64,000 nucleotides of DNA, from the NCBI GenBank assembly GCA_027076405.1, contig JALTJN010000362.1, positions 310,001 through 374,000 on the forward strand, written 5' to 3'. The position numbers were made by a program, and so were the translations under genes. Below the pieces are notes generated by a model. The model was not told the origin of the DNA. It ran no database searches and was given only the letters and a program-made list of their open reading frames with translations. The stretch comes from Chromatiales bacterium (GTDB taxonomy: Bacteria > Pseudomonadota > Gammaproteobacteria > UBA6429). This document shows positions 9,617 to 17,543 of this stretch, one piece after another (positions within the stretch are counted from its first letter, which is position 1; every line of letters begins with the position of its first letter).

Positions 9617-10915
9617 ATGAATAGAAAAATTGTCTTTAAAATTGTATTCATTCTTTTAGTTGTGTTTTTTGCATGGCGATTTTTACGTCCAATGAATATA
9701 TTTGTTGTTAATGACCGTTTTGCCTGGCCGGTTGCTACCACTCAAACTCCAGCTGTTTTAGGAAATCTAAAAGTAAAAGAATGCGCTGTTTGCCATCAGG
9801 ATTTTTACGCAGAATGGAAAACTGCAATGCATAGTCAGGCATGGGTTGAACCTTATTTTCAAACTGACTGGAAATTTGATCGTCGTCAGCATTCCTGTCG
9901 TTTATGTCATACACCATTAGATCGTCAGCAACCACATATTGTTTTAGGATATCGTGATACGGATAAGTGGGATCCTGTTCTTGAAAATAACCCTGAGTTT
10001 TCACCTGAACTACAACATGAAGGCGTGACCTGTGCTGCCTGTCATTATCGAAATGGAAAAATTGTTGGTGTTCTTGGTGATACAGATGCACCGCATCCGG
10101 TGCAGAAAATTGATGACCCAAATCAAATTTGTGTTCGTTGTCATATTGTTGATGGAGAGCGATGGGATACATTCTTTCGATTCCCCCCTTGCGGCACAGT
10201 AGCGGAGATTAAAAAATCAGAACCATTAATACCTCTCATAAACAATTCTGTTTTGTTGAATACATTAGTACCGCTAAAAGAAGATGCTGATATTGCCACT
10301 CAAATGCAAAAAATTAAAACAGTAACAATCAAAGGAAGAACCGGTGAGAATATAGCTGGCAGCATAGCATCACTAGGTTGCGTTCAGTGCCACATGCCTG
10401 TTGTAAAACGTGCCTTAGTGAGTGGTGGCAAGGTTAGACAAACGCGACATCATTACTGGCGTGGAGGACATGATCCGGACATGGTAAAAAAAGCCTTGTC
10501 AGTAAAATTTATAGAGATAAAAGCAGACAAAAAAGATCAACGACGTTTTGAATTAACGATTGCCAATACCGGAGCAGCACATTATGTGCCTACGGGAACG
10601 CCTGATCGCTATTTGAGCATAGAATTACGCAGTCTGGATAAAGACAACAATATATTAAAAGAAAGAATAGACACAATTAAGCGCACAGTGATGTGGCGTC
10701 CCTTCATAGTGGATCTATGGGATACACGGTTACCACGCTGGCAGCCACAAAAATATATGATTAATGTGCCTAAGCAGAATCAGATAGCAAGCGTAGAAGC
10801 TGTCGTTCGCTATCATCTGCTGGATGAAAAAAGACGCAAGAGGATTAATTATAAAAATAAAACACCAATTGAATACGAGTTATTTAAACAAAAAATAGTT
10901 CTGGGTATAAACTGA
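9617..10915 (+). CDS. Membrane-anchored pentaheme c-type cytochrome
   Basis: A 432-residue protein with an N-terminal membrane anchor (about residues 6-24) and five CxxCH heme sites: CAVCH (56-60), CRLCH (94-98), CAACH (139-143), CVRCH (172-176) and CVQCH (255-259). The ECAVCHQDFYAEWKTAMHSQ region resembles the cytochrome c554 superfamily. The C-terminal third (about 280-430) has no heme and looks like a beta-rich domain. It probably acts in the periplasm as an electron carrier or a small nitrogen or sulfur oxidoreductase. Its exact reaction cannot be given. It lies 52 bp after TauE on the same strand. Confidence 0.85.
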   Translation: MNRKIVFKIVFILLVVFFAWRFLRPMNIFVVNDRFAWPVATTQTPAVLGNLKVKECAVCHQDFYAEWKTAMHSQAWVEPYFQTDWKFDRRQHSCRLCHTPLDRQQPHIVLGYRDTDKWDPVLENNPEFSPELQHEGVTCAACHYRNGKIVGVLGDTDAPHPVQKIDDPNQICVRCHIVDGERWDTFFRFPPCGTVAEIKKSEPLIPLINNSVLLNTLVPLKEDADIATQMQKIKTVTIKGRTGENIAGSIASLGCVQCHMPVVKRALVSGGKVRQTRHHYWRGGHDPDMVKKALSVKFIEIKADKKDQRRFELTIANTGAAHYVPTGTPDRYLSIELRSLDKDNNILKERIDTIKRTVMWRPFIVDLWDTRLPRWQPQKYMINVPKQNQIASVEAVVRYHLLDEKRRKRINYKNKTPIEYELFKQKIVLGIN

Positions 10916-10916
10916 T

Positions 10917-10980
10917 TTTCCCTGCGAATTACAATGTCTGTTACCACGCCGCACGAGATGTTGTATTGCTGTGCAGGAAA
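10917..10980. other. Long imperfect hairpin after the cytochrome gene
   Basis: CCTGC (10921-10925) can pair with GCAGG (10973-10977), and ACAATGTCT (10931-10939) with AGATGTTGT (10956-10964) using two G-U pairs. There is no U-tract, so this is not a classical terminator. The rest of the gap up to 11174 holds a GC-rich CCGG...CCGG stretch near 11053 and a possible -10 (GATAATG) near 11085 for arsS. No gene is seen. Confidence 0.35.
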
Positions 10981-11174
10981 TTCGAGTTTTATTGAAACTT
11001 TTTACACCTGCTCCGTGTCAGACTTGCTTGTATGAAAAGAAAAAAAAGGTATCCGGGGCCTAGCCGGTTATTATTAGAAATGTGAGATAATGGGTAAAGA
11101 AATTAAGGTCTACTGTAAAACAGACTATCTTGGCGGGTTTTTAGCCATTGTAATAGAAAAATATCAGGAATATT

Positions 11175-12137
11175 ATGCACGCAACATTACCAAGACTAGA
11201 ACAAACAGATTTTCCGGCAATTAACCGAGGTCAACTTGAAACCTTGCAAGTCAATTTGGGGTACTTGTGCAACCAGTCCTGTCTGCATTGTCATGTTAAT
11301 GCAGGTCCAACGCGCAAAGAAAATATGCAGCAAGAAACAACCGAAGATATCATTCGTTTCTTGCATGATAATAAGGTTAAAAAATTAGATTTAACCGGGG
11401 GCGCGCCTGAATTAAATCCTCATTTTCGTGATTTGGTTTCACAAGCTCATGCAATGGGCGTGCACATTATTGATCGTTGTAATCTCACCGTATTGCATGA
11501 AAAAGGTCAGGAAGATACAGCAGATTTTTTAGCGCAACATAAAGTAGAAGTCGTTGCTTCTTTACCGTGTTATTTAGAAGAAAATGTCGATGGCCAGCGT
11601 GGTAGTGGTGTATTTCAAACAAGTATTGCTGCGATTAAATTATTAAATCTTTCCGGTTATGGAATTGAAGGTAGCGGTTTAGAGTTAAATTTGATGTATA
11701 ACCCAACAGGTGCACACTTACCACCAGCACAATGCCAATTAGAACAAGACTATAAACGTGAGTTGAATAATCGTTATGGCATTGTTTTTAACAACCTTTA
11801 CACTTTAACCAATATGCCAATCAAACGTTTTGGTAGTACCTTAATTTCAAAAGGTGAGTTTGATGGCTATATGAATATTTTAAAAGAAGCCTATCAGGAA
11901 GCGAACTTAGAAACGGTAATGTGTCGCAGTTTAATCAGTGTAGATTGGCAAGGGTATATTTATGATTGTGATTTTAACCAAATGCTAGATCTGCCTTTAA
12001 TAGAAAAAGGTAAAAAAATGCATTTGAATGATATTACAAATGAAAAGCTAACTAACCGTGGAATAATTATTGCGGATCACTGTTATGGCTGTACCGCAGG
12101 TCAAGGTTCAAGCTGTGGTGGCGCTCTTCACGAATAG
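11175..12137 (+). CDS. arsS: Arsenosugar biosynthesis radical SAM protein ArsS
   Basis: Radical S-adenosylmethionine enzyme of 320 residues. The 4Fe-4S site is CNQSCLHC (C32, C36, C39), and the C-terminal DUF3641-type region ends with a Cys cluster (C303, C306, C314 in CYGC...SSCGG). This matches ArsS, which makes 5'-deoxy-5'-dimethylarsinoyl-adenosine from dimethylated arsenic and SAM on the way to arsenosugars. Two glycosyltransferases typical of the pathway follow. No ArsM methyltransferase is visible here, so it must be elsewhere. Some ArsS members are selenoproteins; this one has Cys throughout. Confidence 0.93.
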   Translation: MHATLPRLEQTDFPAINRGQLETLQVNLGYLCNQSCLHCHVNAGPTRKENMQQETTEDIIRFLHDNKVKKLDLTGGAPELNPHFRDLVSQAHAMGVHIIDRCNLTVLHEKGQEDTADFLAQHKVEVVASLPCYLEENVDGQRGSGVFQTSIAAIKLLNLSGYGIEGSGLELNLMYNPTGAHLPPAQCQLEQDYKRELNNRYGIVFNNLYTLTNMPIKRFGSTLISKGEFDGYMNILKEAYQEANLETVMCRSLISVDWQGYIYDCDFNQMLDLPLIEKGKKMHLNDITNEKLTNRGIIIADHCYGCTAGQGSSCGGALHE

Positions 12138-12183
12138 TGAGAAGTCAGATAATCGCGTTGAAATTTTTCTAACTTCTCACTAT
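12134..12183. repeat. 15-bp inverted repeat at the end of arsS
   Basis: ATAGTGAGAAGTCAG (12134-12148) and CTAACTTCTCACTAT (12169-12183) are complementary at 14 of 15 positions around a 20-base loop. The left arm overlaps the arsS stop codon. It could be an mRNA-stabilising or attenuating stem between arsS and the glycosyltransferase genes. There is no U-tract. Confidence 0.5.
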
Positions 12184-12215
12184 CCGTAAAAAGGAGTTGT
12201 AAATTATTTATACTC

Positions 12216-12247
12216 ATCATTCCGGCTAAGATTATGCCGGAATGACG
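12216..12247. repeat. REP-like palindrome
   Basis: CATTCCGGC (12218-12226) and GCCGGAATG (12236-12244) are perfect 9-bp arms around nine bases. The unit resembles dispersed extragenic palindromes of proteobacteria and the degenerate copy at 7747-7777. It reaches into the longest possible reading frame of the next gene, which argues for the later start at 12260. Confidence 0.6.
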
Positions 12248-12259
12248 GTAAAAAAAATT

Positions 12260-12928
12260 ATGTCTATATCCATCATCATTCCAGCATTAAATGAAGAAGC
12301 ATCAATAAAAAAGCTTCTTCAGCATTTACAAACATGCCGAGAACAAGGGCATGAGATCATTATCATTGACGGTGGCAGTAGTGATAAAACCCTTTCTATC
12401 GCAGAACCACTTGCAGATAATGTTATTTGTTCTACAGCCGGGCGAGCAGAGCAAATGAATAAGGGTGCCTTTAATGCCAAACATGATATTTTATGGTTTT
12501 TGCATGCCGATACAATTACCCCTGCTGATGCGATTGAAAATATTCAGAAAGCGTTAAATAAAAATGATTGGGGGCGATTTAATGTACGTCTCTCAGGTTC
12601 GAGCTTTTTATTTCGTATTATAGAAAAAATGATGAATCTACGTTCGTGTTTAACAGGGATTGCAACGGGTGATCAGGGGATCTTTATTAAACGAGATATT
12701 TTTAATTTGGTTAATGGCTATTCAGATATTGCATTAATGGAAGATATTGATATTAGTAAAAAACTTAAAAAAATATCTAAGCCTGCTTGCCTAAAAGAAA
12801 AACTGATTACATCGAGCCGACGATGGGAACAAAGAGGTATTATATCCACGGTAATATTAATGTGGCGCTTACGCTTTTTGTATTGGTTAGGGGTGAGTGC
12901 TGATAAATTAGCGACACAATATAAATAA
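12260..12928 (+). CDS. Arsenosugar-type family 2 glycosyltransferase (TIGR04283)
   Basis: GT2-fold enzyme of 222 residues. SIIIPALNEEASI at the N-terminus, IIDGGSSDKT (nucleotide binding) and FLHADT (DxD-like, metal and sugar nucleotide) are typical of the TIGR04283 family found beside arsS. It probably transfers or processes the ribosyl or sugar part of arsenosugars. An ATG at 12242 lies inside the REP-like palindrome; the ATG at 12260 gives the normal family N-terminus. The stop overlaps the next start by 1 bp (TAATG), showing coupling. Confidence 0.88.
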   Translation: MSISIIIPALNEEASIKKLLQHLQTCREQGHEIIIIDGGSSDKTLSIAEPLADNVICSTAGRAEQMNKGAFNAKHDILWFLHADTITPADAIENIQKALNKNDWGRFNVRLSGSSFLFRIIEKMMNLRSCLTGIATGDQGIFIKRDIFNLVNGYSDIALMEDIDISKKLKKISKPACLKEKLITSSRRWEQRGIISTVILMWRLRFLYWLGVSADKLATQYK

Positions 12929-13551
12929 TGCCTAAAAGACAAAATAAATTATTAATTTTTACTAAGTCACCGGTTTTAGGCGAAGTGAAAACACGCTTGC
13001 AACCCGAGTATTCTCCTCAACAGTCTTTGGAAATTCACAAAAAATTATTATTAAATACGCTGGCATTAACGCCGGAGCTTAAGAATATCGATATTGAATT
13101 ATGTTGTGCACCAGACAGGAATACATTGTTTTTTTTAGAATGTGAAAATAATTTCCCTATTAGCCTGAATAATCAGTTAGGTGATAACCTTGGGGAACGT
13201 ATGGCTTATTCGCTTTCGGTTGCACTACAAACTCATGATAAGGTTGTCATCATCGGAACAGATTGTCCCGAGCTTGATAAGGACTATATTACACAAGCAT
13301 TTAACAGTTTAAATGATGTGGATGCTGTTATTGGACCCGCTGAAGATGGTGGTTATGTTTTACTGGGGTTGCAAAAATTCTCAATTGAATTATTTAGTAA
13401 TATTAATTGGGGGACAGATTCTGTTCTGGATCAAACACGATTGGTACTAAATGACTTGTCATACTCTTATCAGGAATTAGGTATAATGCATGACCTTGAT
13501 CGACCGCAAGATGTGGCTCGATATCACTATTTATTAAATGACGTTACTTAA
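12928..13551 (+). CDS. DUF2064 glycosyltransferase (TIGR04282), arsenosugar cluster
   Basis: A 207-residue nucleotidyl/glycosyltransferase-like protein. The N-terminal LLIFTKSPVLGEVKTRL motif, VVIIGTDCPELDKDYI and IGPAEDGGYVLLGL are hallmarks of DUF2064/TIGR04282, the regular partner of TIGR04283 next to arsS. Start and stop of the pair overlap, so they are translated together. The precise donor and acceptor are not established by sequence. Confidence 0.88.
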   Translation: MPKRQNKLLIFTKSPVLGEVKTRLQPEYSPQQSLEIHKKLLLNTLALTPELKNIDIELCCAPDRNTLFFLECENNFPISLNNQLGDNLGERMAYSLSVALQTHDKVVIIGTDCPELDKDYITQAFNSLNDVDAVIGPAEDGGYVLLGLQKFSIELFSNINWGTDSVLDQTRLVLNDLSYSYQELGIMHDLDRPQDVARYHYLLNDVT

Positions 13552-13562
13552 AGGATACAAAA

Positions 13563-13778
13563 ATGCAGTGGTTAGATAAAATTCCGTTTTCAACATTAAT
13601 TATCATTTCTTTGACATTAGGCCTAGCGCCCTTTATGCCGGAACCTCATGTTGTTGAAAAGTTAAAAATGCTGGTTGATGGGAGTCTTGCTAAACCTATT
13701 GATATAATTGATTTGTTCTTACACGGAACGCCCTGGGTTTTCTTAGGTCTTAAAAGCATTCGTCACTTTAGCAAATAG
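13563..13778 (+). CDS. Small inner-membrane protein
   Basis: A 71-residue protein with a hydrophobic N-terminal segment (about 9-25), a central amphipathic stretch (VVEKLKMLVDGSLAKPIDIIDL) and a second hydrophobic segment ending KSIRHF. Small proteins of this type are sometimes annotated as RND transporter in databases, but at this size it cannot be one. It starts 11 bp after the DUF2064 gene, so it is in the same operon. Function unknown. Confidence 0.75.
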   Translation: MQWLDKIPFSTLIIISLTLGLAPFMPEPHVVEKLKMLVDGSLAKPIDIIDLFLHGTPWVFLGLKSIRHFSK

Positions 13779-13804
13779 ACGTTCTCATTTTAGAGGTGAA
13801 TAAT

Positions 13805-14158
13805 ATGGCAAAGCAATTAGTTTTTGTATATAACGCGGATAGCGGTATGTTTAATACCTTAACCGATATTGCACATAAGGTATTTTCACCTCAGACATAT
13901 GAATGTAATCTTTGCGCTATTTCACATTCATATTTGAGCGAGCGTAGTGAGTGGAAAGAATTCATTGAAGATCTTGGCGTAGAGTGCGAGTTTTTACACA
14001 GGGATGAATTTTTTAAAAAGTATCATTCAGATGAGAAAAATTTCCCTGTTATTTTTGAGCTGGTCGATGGTGAATTAAAAACTGCCTTATCTATGGAAGA
14101 AATTAATGCCTGTAAATCAATGGATGATTTAAAAGAAGCGATTCATTCTTTTTTATAG
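13805..14158 (+). CDS. Hypothetical small cytoplasmic protein
   Basis: A 117-residue soluble protein beginning AKQLVFVYNADSGMFNTLTD, with a Cys pair in YECNLCAISHSY (about residues 37-40) and a thioredoxin-fold-like pattern. Related proteins are sometimes labelled GTPase, but no GTP-binding motif is visible, so I do not assign one. A GTG at 13796 would add three residues; the ATG at 13805 after AGAGGTG is the better start. It is the last gene of the arsenosugar transcription unit and is followed by a terminator hairpin. Confidence 0.75.
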   Translation: MAKQLVFVYNADSGMFNTLTDIAHKVFSPQTYECNLCAISHSYLSERSEWKEFIEDLGVECEFLHRDEFFKKYHSDEKNFPVIFELVDGELKTALSMEEINACKSMDDLKEAIHSFL

Positions 14159-14180
14159 ATTGAGCTTTTCATATTAAATA

Positions 14181-14212
14181 AAAGGGATACAAACATTGTA
14201 TCCCTTTCATTT
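14181..14212. terminator. Bidirectional intrinsic terminator
   Basis: AAAGGGATACA (14181-14191) and TGTATCCCTTT (14197-14207) are perfect 11-bp arms with a five-base loop, followed by a T-rich run. A-rich sequence on the other side lets it serve both the arsenosugar operon and the converging PhoX-like gene. Confidence 0.88.
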
Positions 14213-14235
14213 TAACGATAACTAATAATCAGATT

Positions 14236-15588
14236 TTAATCATCATTTTCGCGAGTGATGGCCCAGGTGGCATCACCGTCTTCTGCAGCAGAATGCTGTA
14301 CATTGACATACAATGTATTTGGATCAGCAGGGCTAAAGTAGATTCCTGTTCCTTCTGCACCCGGATCAGTTAATGATGCGAATAATTTAACTTCTTTTGA
14401 TGCACCTAATTTATTTACCTTTTTTGAAGCAAACCAGATATCCGAAGGTTTGTTATCTTCAATCATAACCAGATCACCATTAGGTGCTTCTGCGAGATTA
14501 TCAACGCCGTCAAAACCTGTTTGAAAACCGGCTTCTCCCGGCTTACCAATTTCAACAGGAACATTCATACCCGGTTTAACAAAGTTTTTGGCAGTCATTT
14601 CTTTAAGATCAATTGCAATGACACGGCCCTGATAAAGTTCTTTTTGGAATGACAATGAGCCATCTTTAGTAGCTATATCACGCGGGCCTTCAGTAATTGC
14701 CACATAGAGTGTGTCACCTATAACTTCAATATCTTCCGGACGCTGGTAACTTTGACCACCGGCATAAGTACCTGATTCACGTGCGTTTAAAGGATCTATC
14801 GGGCCAACCCATTCTGCTTTACCAAGACCATCTGCTCCTGCAACTTTCAAGACATAAAGTGAGCCACGGGATAAATCACCATAGATTTCAGGAACAAATT
14901 TGTAAATGCCACCACCACACGGTACTACACCGTTGCAACCGGAAGAACGGCCGCGATGTTCATCAACAATATAAAGATTACCATCTTTATCAAAGTCGAT
15001 ACCTTCGTGAGATAAACGACCTGCATCAGGACGATCAATTACTTCTGCAACAGACATCATATCTTCATTTAATATTATTTCAAAAAGACGTCCGCCAGAA
15101 GTTTCTTCAGCAAAGATCAAAGTTCCCCAAGGTGACCAGCGTATACCATCAAGGGCTGTAAAGCCTTCATCCAGTCCGCCACGTTGCAATAGAACTTTAG
15201 TTTCTCCGGTTTTCAGGTCGACAACAGAGATTGAGCCACCCAGCTCATTAATGACAGGATCATAGTATTTACTACCCGGCTCATTCATGCGAACTTCATG
15301 CGTGGTATACAGAAAACGTCCGGCCATTGGGCCTGTTTCATTGCTGGCGTTCATGTCATGCCAGTCATCACGGCCTTGCGGGTAGATATTTAAATTTTTT
15401 TCATTTGAAACAACAGTTTGTGTGAACCCTTTTGCGAGTTTCCAGGGTTTGTCTGAATTCCATTGAGTAGAATCAGCTGAAGTTGTAAGGCTTTTAAATT
15501 TGAATGTTTTATTTCCATCTGCACTCGCTGCTGTAGAGAAAAGTAATGCAGACGCAACAGCACATGCCACCAGTTTTTTATTAAACAT
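14236..15588 (-). CDS. Secreted PhoX-like / DUF839 phosphatase family protein
   Basis: A 450-residue exported protein with a signal peptide (KKLVACAVASALLFSTAASA, cut near residue 23). The body shows DUF839/PhoX-type propeller motifs such as GRFLYTTHEV, ALDGIRWSPWGTLIFAEE, LSHEGIDFDKDGNLYIVDE and YQRPEDIEV. PhoX enzymes are Ca/Fe-dependent alkaline phosphatases that release phosphate from organic esters outside the inner membrane. A strong Pho box lies 73-91 bp upstream of the start, so phosphate starvation control by the PhoBR pair in this window is likely. Catalytic ligands cannot be fully checked by eye, so the enzyme activity is inferred. Confidence 0.82.
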   Translation of the reverse strand: MFNKKLVACAVASALLFSTAASADGNKTFKFKSLTTSADSTQWNSDKPWKLAKGFTQTVVSNEKNLNIYPQGRDDWHDMNASNETGPMAGRFLYTTHEVRMNEPGSKYYDPVINELGGSISVVDLKTGETKVLLQRGGLDEGFTALDGIRWSPWGTLIFAEETSGGRLFEIILNEDMMSVAEVIDRPDAGRLSHEGIDFDKDGNLYIVDEHRGRSSGCNGVVPCGGGIYKFVPEIYGDLSRGSLYVLKVAGADGLGKAEWVGPIDPLNARESGTYAGGQSYQRPEDIEVIGDTLYVAITEGPRDIATKDGSLSFQKELYQGRVIAIDLKEMTAKNFVKPGMNVPVEIGKPGEAGFQTGFDGVDNLAEAPNGDLVMIEDNKPSDIWFASKKVNKLGASKEVKLFASLTDPGAEGTGIYFSPADPNTLYVNVQHSAAEDGDATWAITRENDD

Positions 15589-15661
15589 AGTCTTCGTCCT
15601 TTTAGTTAATTGTGATTTTCCAGGTTCGGGATAGACTATGAAATATGTGTATTAAGTTATG

Positions 15662-15679
15662 TTGACAGTAATATGTCAG
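15662..15679 (-). promoter_or_regulatory. Pho box upstream of the PhoX-like gene
   Basis: Read on the minus strand: CTGACAT, four bases (ATTA), CTGTCAA. The PhoB consensus is two CTGTCAT direct repeats with a 4-bp spacer; this matches 12 of 14 repeat positions with correct spacing. It lies between the PhoX-like start (15588) and the end of the CopZ-like gene. Confidence 0.78.
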
Positions 15680-15693
15680 GAAGATGAATTTAT

Positions 15694-16116
15694 TTAAGGG
15701 AAATCTTTTAAGCAGCAACGACCGGAAGGATTACGAATATCACAGGCACACATTTTATCTTTTGTTTGCCGGGTGACAAAGCTTTTAAGCTCGGAATTTT
15801 GTTTCGCTTGTGCTTTGGTTACACCAAAACAGTAACATATGGGCGTGTTTTCATTATTCTCTTTTATACCAATTTGGGTTCTTAGTTCTGATTTATTAAT
15901 AATCGTACCATTTAAACCAAAATAAACAACTTTACAATTGGGATCATCGCAGAAATAATAATTTTCTTCATTCAGTATTTGTTGCCAGGGCGACTTTATA
16001 TGCTGAAGAATAGTTTGTAATGGTACTTCAATATATTCCTTTGCATTAACAGGACAAGCATGTTTACGAGGGGGTTTAGTCTTTTCTGTTGGATTATTGT
16101 TGCAACATGAACTCAT
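15694..16116 (-). CDS. CopZ-like Fe-S/zinc metallochaperone without HMA domain
   Basis: A 140-residue cytoplasmic protein that matches the N-terminal domain of Archaeoglobus-type CopZ. It begins MSSCCNNN, has a zinc-ribbon-like region with YYFCDDPNCKVVYFG (about residues 53-67), and ends with a 2Fe-2S type arrangement ICYCFGVTK...CACDIRNPSGRCC. The copper-binding HMA domain normally fused at the C-terminus is absent, and separate HMA proteins occur in the neighbourhood. It is the last gene of the extended mer operon, 18 bp after the CC membrane protein. The metal is not proven; copper or mercury are both possible. Confidence 0.82.
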   Translation of the reverse strand: MSSCCNNNPTEKTKPPRKHACPVNAKEYIEVPLQTILQHIKSPWQQILNEENYYFCDDPNCKVVYFGLNGTIINKSELRTQIGIKENNENTPICYCFGVTKAQAKQNSELKSFVTRQTKDKMCACDIRNPSGRCCLKDFP

Positions 16117-16134
16117 GTGCCTCTCCTGTATAAA

Positions 16135-16644
16135 TTATATTTTGCAATTAACACCATTTGTTACTTTTTTTGCATTTTGATATAAGGCATAAATAAGTAA
16201 TAAACTTGCTGTGCTGAATAATTCTATTTGGTGTGTGGCAATAAATCCCTGTATTTGTATGCCAAATGTACCACCTAATGCGGGTAACAAACTGGCAATG
16301 AAACCAATGGTAATAGGTAATATGGGCGAGCAACATAACATAGGGGCAAGAATGCCAATGAGTAGACCGCCTGTTGCAGAAGACTTACTAGCTTTCTGTC
16401 CCTGCCGAATTAAATAAATAATAAGTGGCATCAGTAACGCGACTAGTGTGGCCATAAGTACAGAGAAACTAATCAGGGGCGGGTTTAAATATTCTAATGC
16501 TTCAATACTGCTATAGCCGCCAGTATACGAAGCGGGTAATGTCATTAAATATAAAATTAAAAACAGAATAAAACTGATTAAAGTAATCCAGAGATATGAT
16601 TTAATCTTTAAAACTATTTTTAATGCTTCAAAAATTACTTTCAT
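16135..16644 (-). CDS. Membrane protein with vicinal cysteines
   Basis: A 169-residue membrane protein with about four membrane segments (near 17-36, 57-79, 92-125, 137-158). The third carries PMLCCSPILP (C104, C105), a vicinal Cys pair before a proline-rich turn reminiscent of the MerT first helix (LCCIGP). No full family match is recognised. Its start overlaps the TlpA-like stop by 4 bp (ATGA). In a mer operon it could be an extra metal transporter or a redox partner of the TlpA-like protein. Confidence 0.75.
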   Translation of the reverse strand: MKVIFEALKIVLKIKSYLWITLISFILFLILYLMTLPASYTGGYSSIEALEYLNPPLISFSVLMATLVALLMPLIIYLIRQGQKASKSSATGGLLIGILAPMLCCSPILPITIGFIASLLPALGGTFGIQIQGFIATHQIELFSTASLLLIYALYQNAKKVTNGVNCKI

Positions 16645-17168
16645 TTTGATTTTTTATCGATAAATTTTAATATTTTATTCATAGTGGTATTGGGGGCGGT
16701 ATTAACCGTTTGGACAATGCCTTTTTCATCGATAAGAAAATAAATGTCAGGAAATATTTTAGCATTGAGTATGTTATACATTTGTTCGGATGACTCGCCT
16801 GCAACCCAGTTTTTATATTCTTTAACTTGTGGAGAAAAATTTTTTATGAAAGCGGGCATTATTACCCCGGGGTAGCCACCATTATTGTAATTGCGTAGGG
16901 TAAGAATAATGAGTCCCTTATCATTCCATACGGCCTGATTTTTCGCCATGGCTTTTACACCTGCAACACAGGTATGACACCAAGTTGAAAAAAGCCAAAG
17001 CATGACTTTTTTACCTTTATATCTTTCCAGAGGAAACGTTTTTCCTTCGCTGCTAAAGTTTACATGTGGAATTGCAAAGGGGACAGGCTGCGGGGCAAGG
17101 TTAAAAGACCATGCTGCAACTGATAGAAGGAAAAACATTAAGCCAATAATAAATTGTCTGGTTTTCAA
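16641..17168 (-). CDS. Exported TlpA/thioredoxin-like protein (WCHTC)
   Basis: A 175-residue protein with a signal peptide (to about residue 22) and a thioredoxin-like fold. The active site is WCHTC (C64, C67), preceded by KVMLWLFSTW as in TlpA/ResA redoxins, and DIYFLIDEKGIVQTV supplies the later strand with a cis-proline-like region. It would act in the periplasm as a thiol-disulfide enzyme, perhaps keeping MerP or MerT cysteines reduced. It follows merP by 16 bp, and its stop overlaps the next gene. Confidence 0.85.
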   Translation of the reverse strand: MKTRQFIIGLMFFLLSVAAWSFNLAPQPVPFAIPHVNFSSEGKTFPLERYKGKKVMLWLFSTWCHTCVAGVKAMAKNQAVWNDKGLIILTLRNYNNGGYPGVIMPAFIKNFSPQVKEYKNWVAGESSEQMYNILNAKIFPDIYFLIDEKGIVQTVNTAPNTTMNKILKFIDKKSK

Positions 17169-17184
17169 TTCAGTATCTTTCGTT

Positions 17185-17481
17185 CTATTTCTTTAATGTT
17201 GATTTATAACCAGCATTTGCAGTTGCCTTTATGAGAGTTTCAATATTTGTTTTAGCAGGGTTAAATATTACAGTTGCGGTTTTTGTTTTAAATTTTGCTG
17301 TCGCTTTGATTACACCGGGTACTTTATTTAATGCCTTACGGATAGTAATAGGGCAAAATTTACAAGTCATGCCCGGTACATCAAGCACTACAGTTTTAGT
17401 TTCGGCAGCAGCAACATTTTGTGACAAGCTTGCTAAACTAAGCATGAGGGTTATAAATATTGTACGTAAAACAGATGACAT
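17185..17481 (-). CDS. merP: Periplasmic mercury-binding protein MerP
   Basis: A 98-residue protein with a signal peptide (about 1-26) and one HMA domain. The metal loop is GMTCKFCPITI (C40, C43), close to classical MerP GMTCAACPIT, followed by the typical KVPGV and NAGY segments. MerP captures Hg(II) in the periplasm and hands it to MerT. CKFC has Phe at the third position, like the HMA proteins of the adjoining cassette. It lies 62 bp after merT. Confidence 0.9.
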   Translation of the reverse strand: MSSVLRTIFITLMLSLASLSQNVAAAETKTVVLDVPGMTCKFCPITIRKALNKVPGVIKATAKFKTKTATVIFNPAKTNIETLIKATANAGYKSTLKK

Positions 17482-17543
17482 ATTAATACTCCTGAAATAT
17501 ATTATTAATATAGGTTATTTAAATTTTTTTATGCAAAAACTGC

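Noticed and set aside
10917..10980. Integron attC site or tRNA gene
   Set aside because: No core GTTRRRY/RYYYAAC pairs, no cassette array, and no cloverleaf or GTTCRANNC arm.
12216..12247. CRISPR-like or phage attachment site
   Set aside because: A single palindrome without regular spaced copies, spacers, cas genes or integrase; treated as REP-like.
13563..13778. 71-residue protein as an RND transporter
   Set aside because: RND pumps have about 1000 residues; this has only two hydrophobic segments, so only a small membrane protein is claimed.
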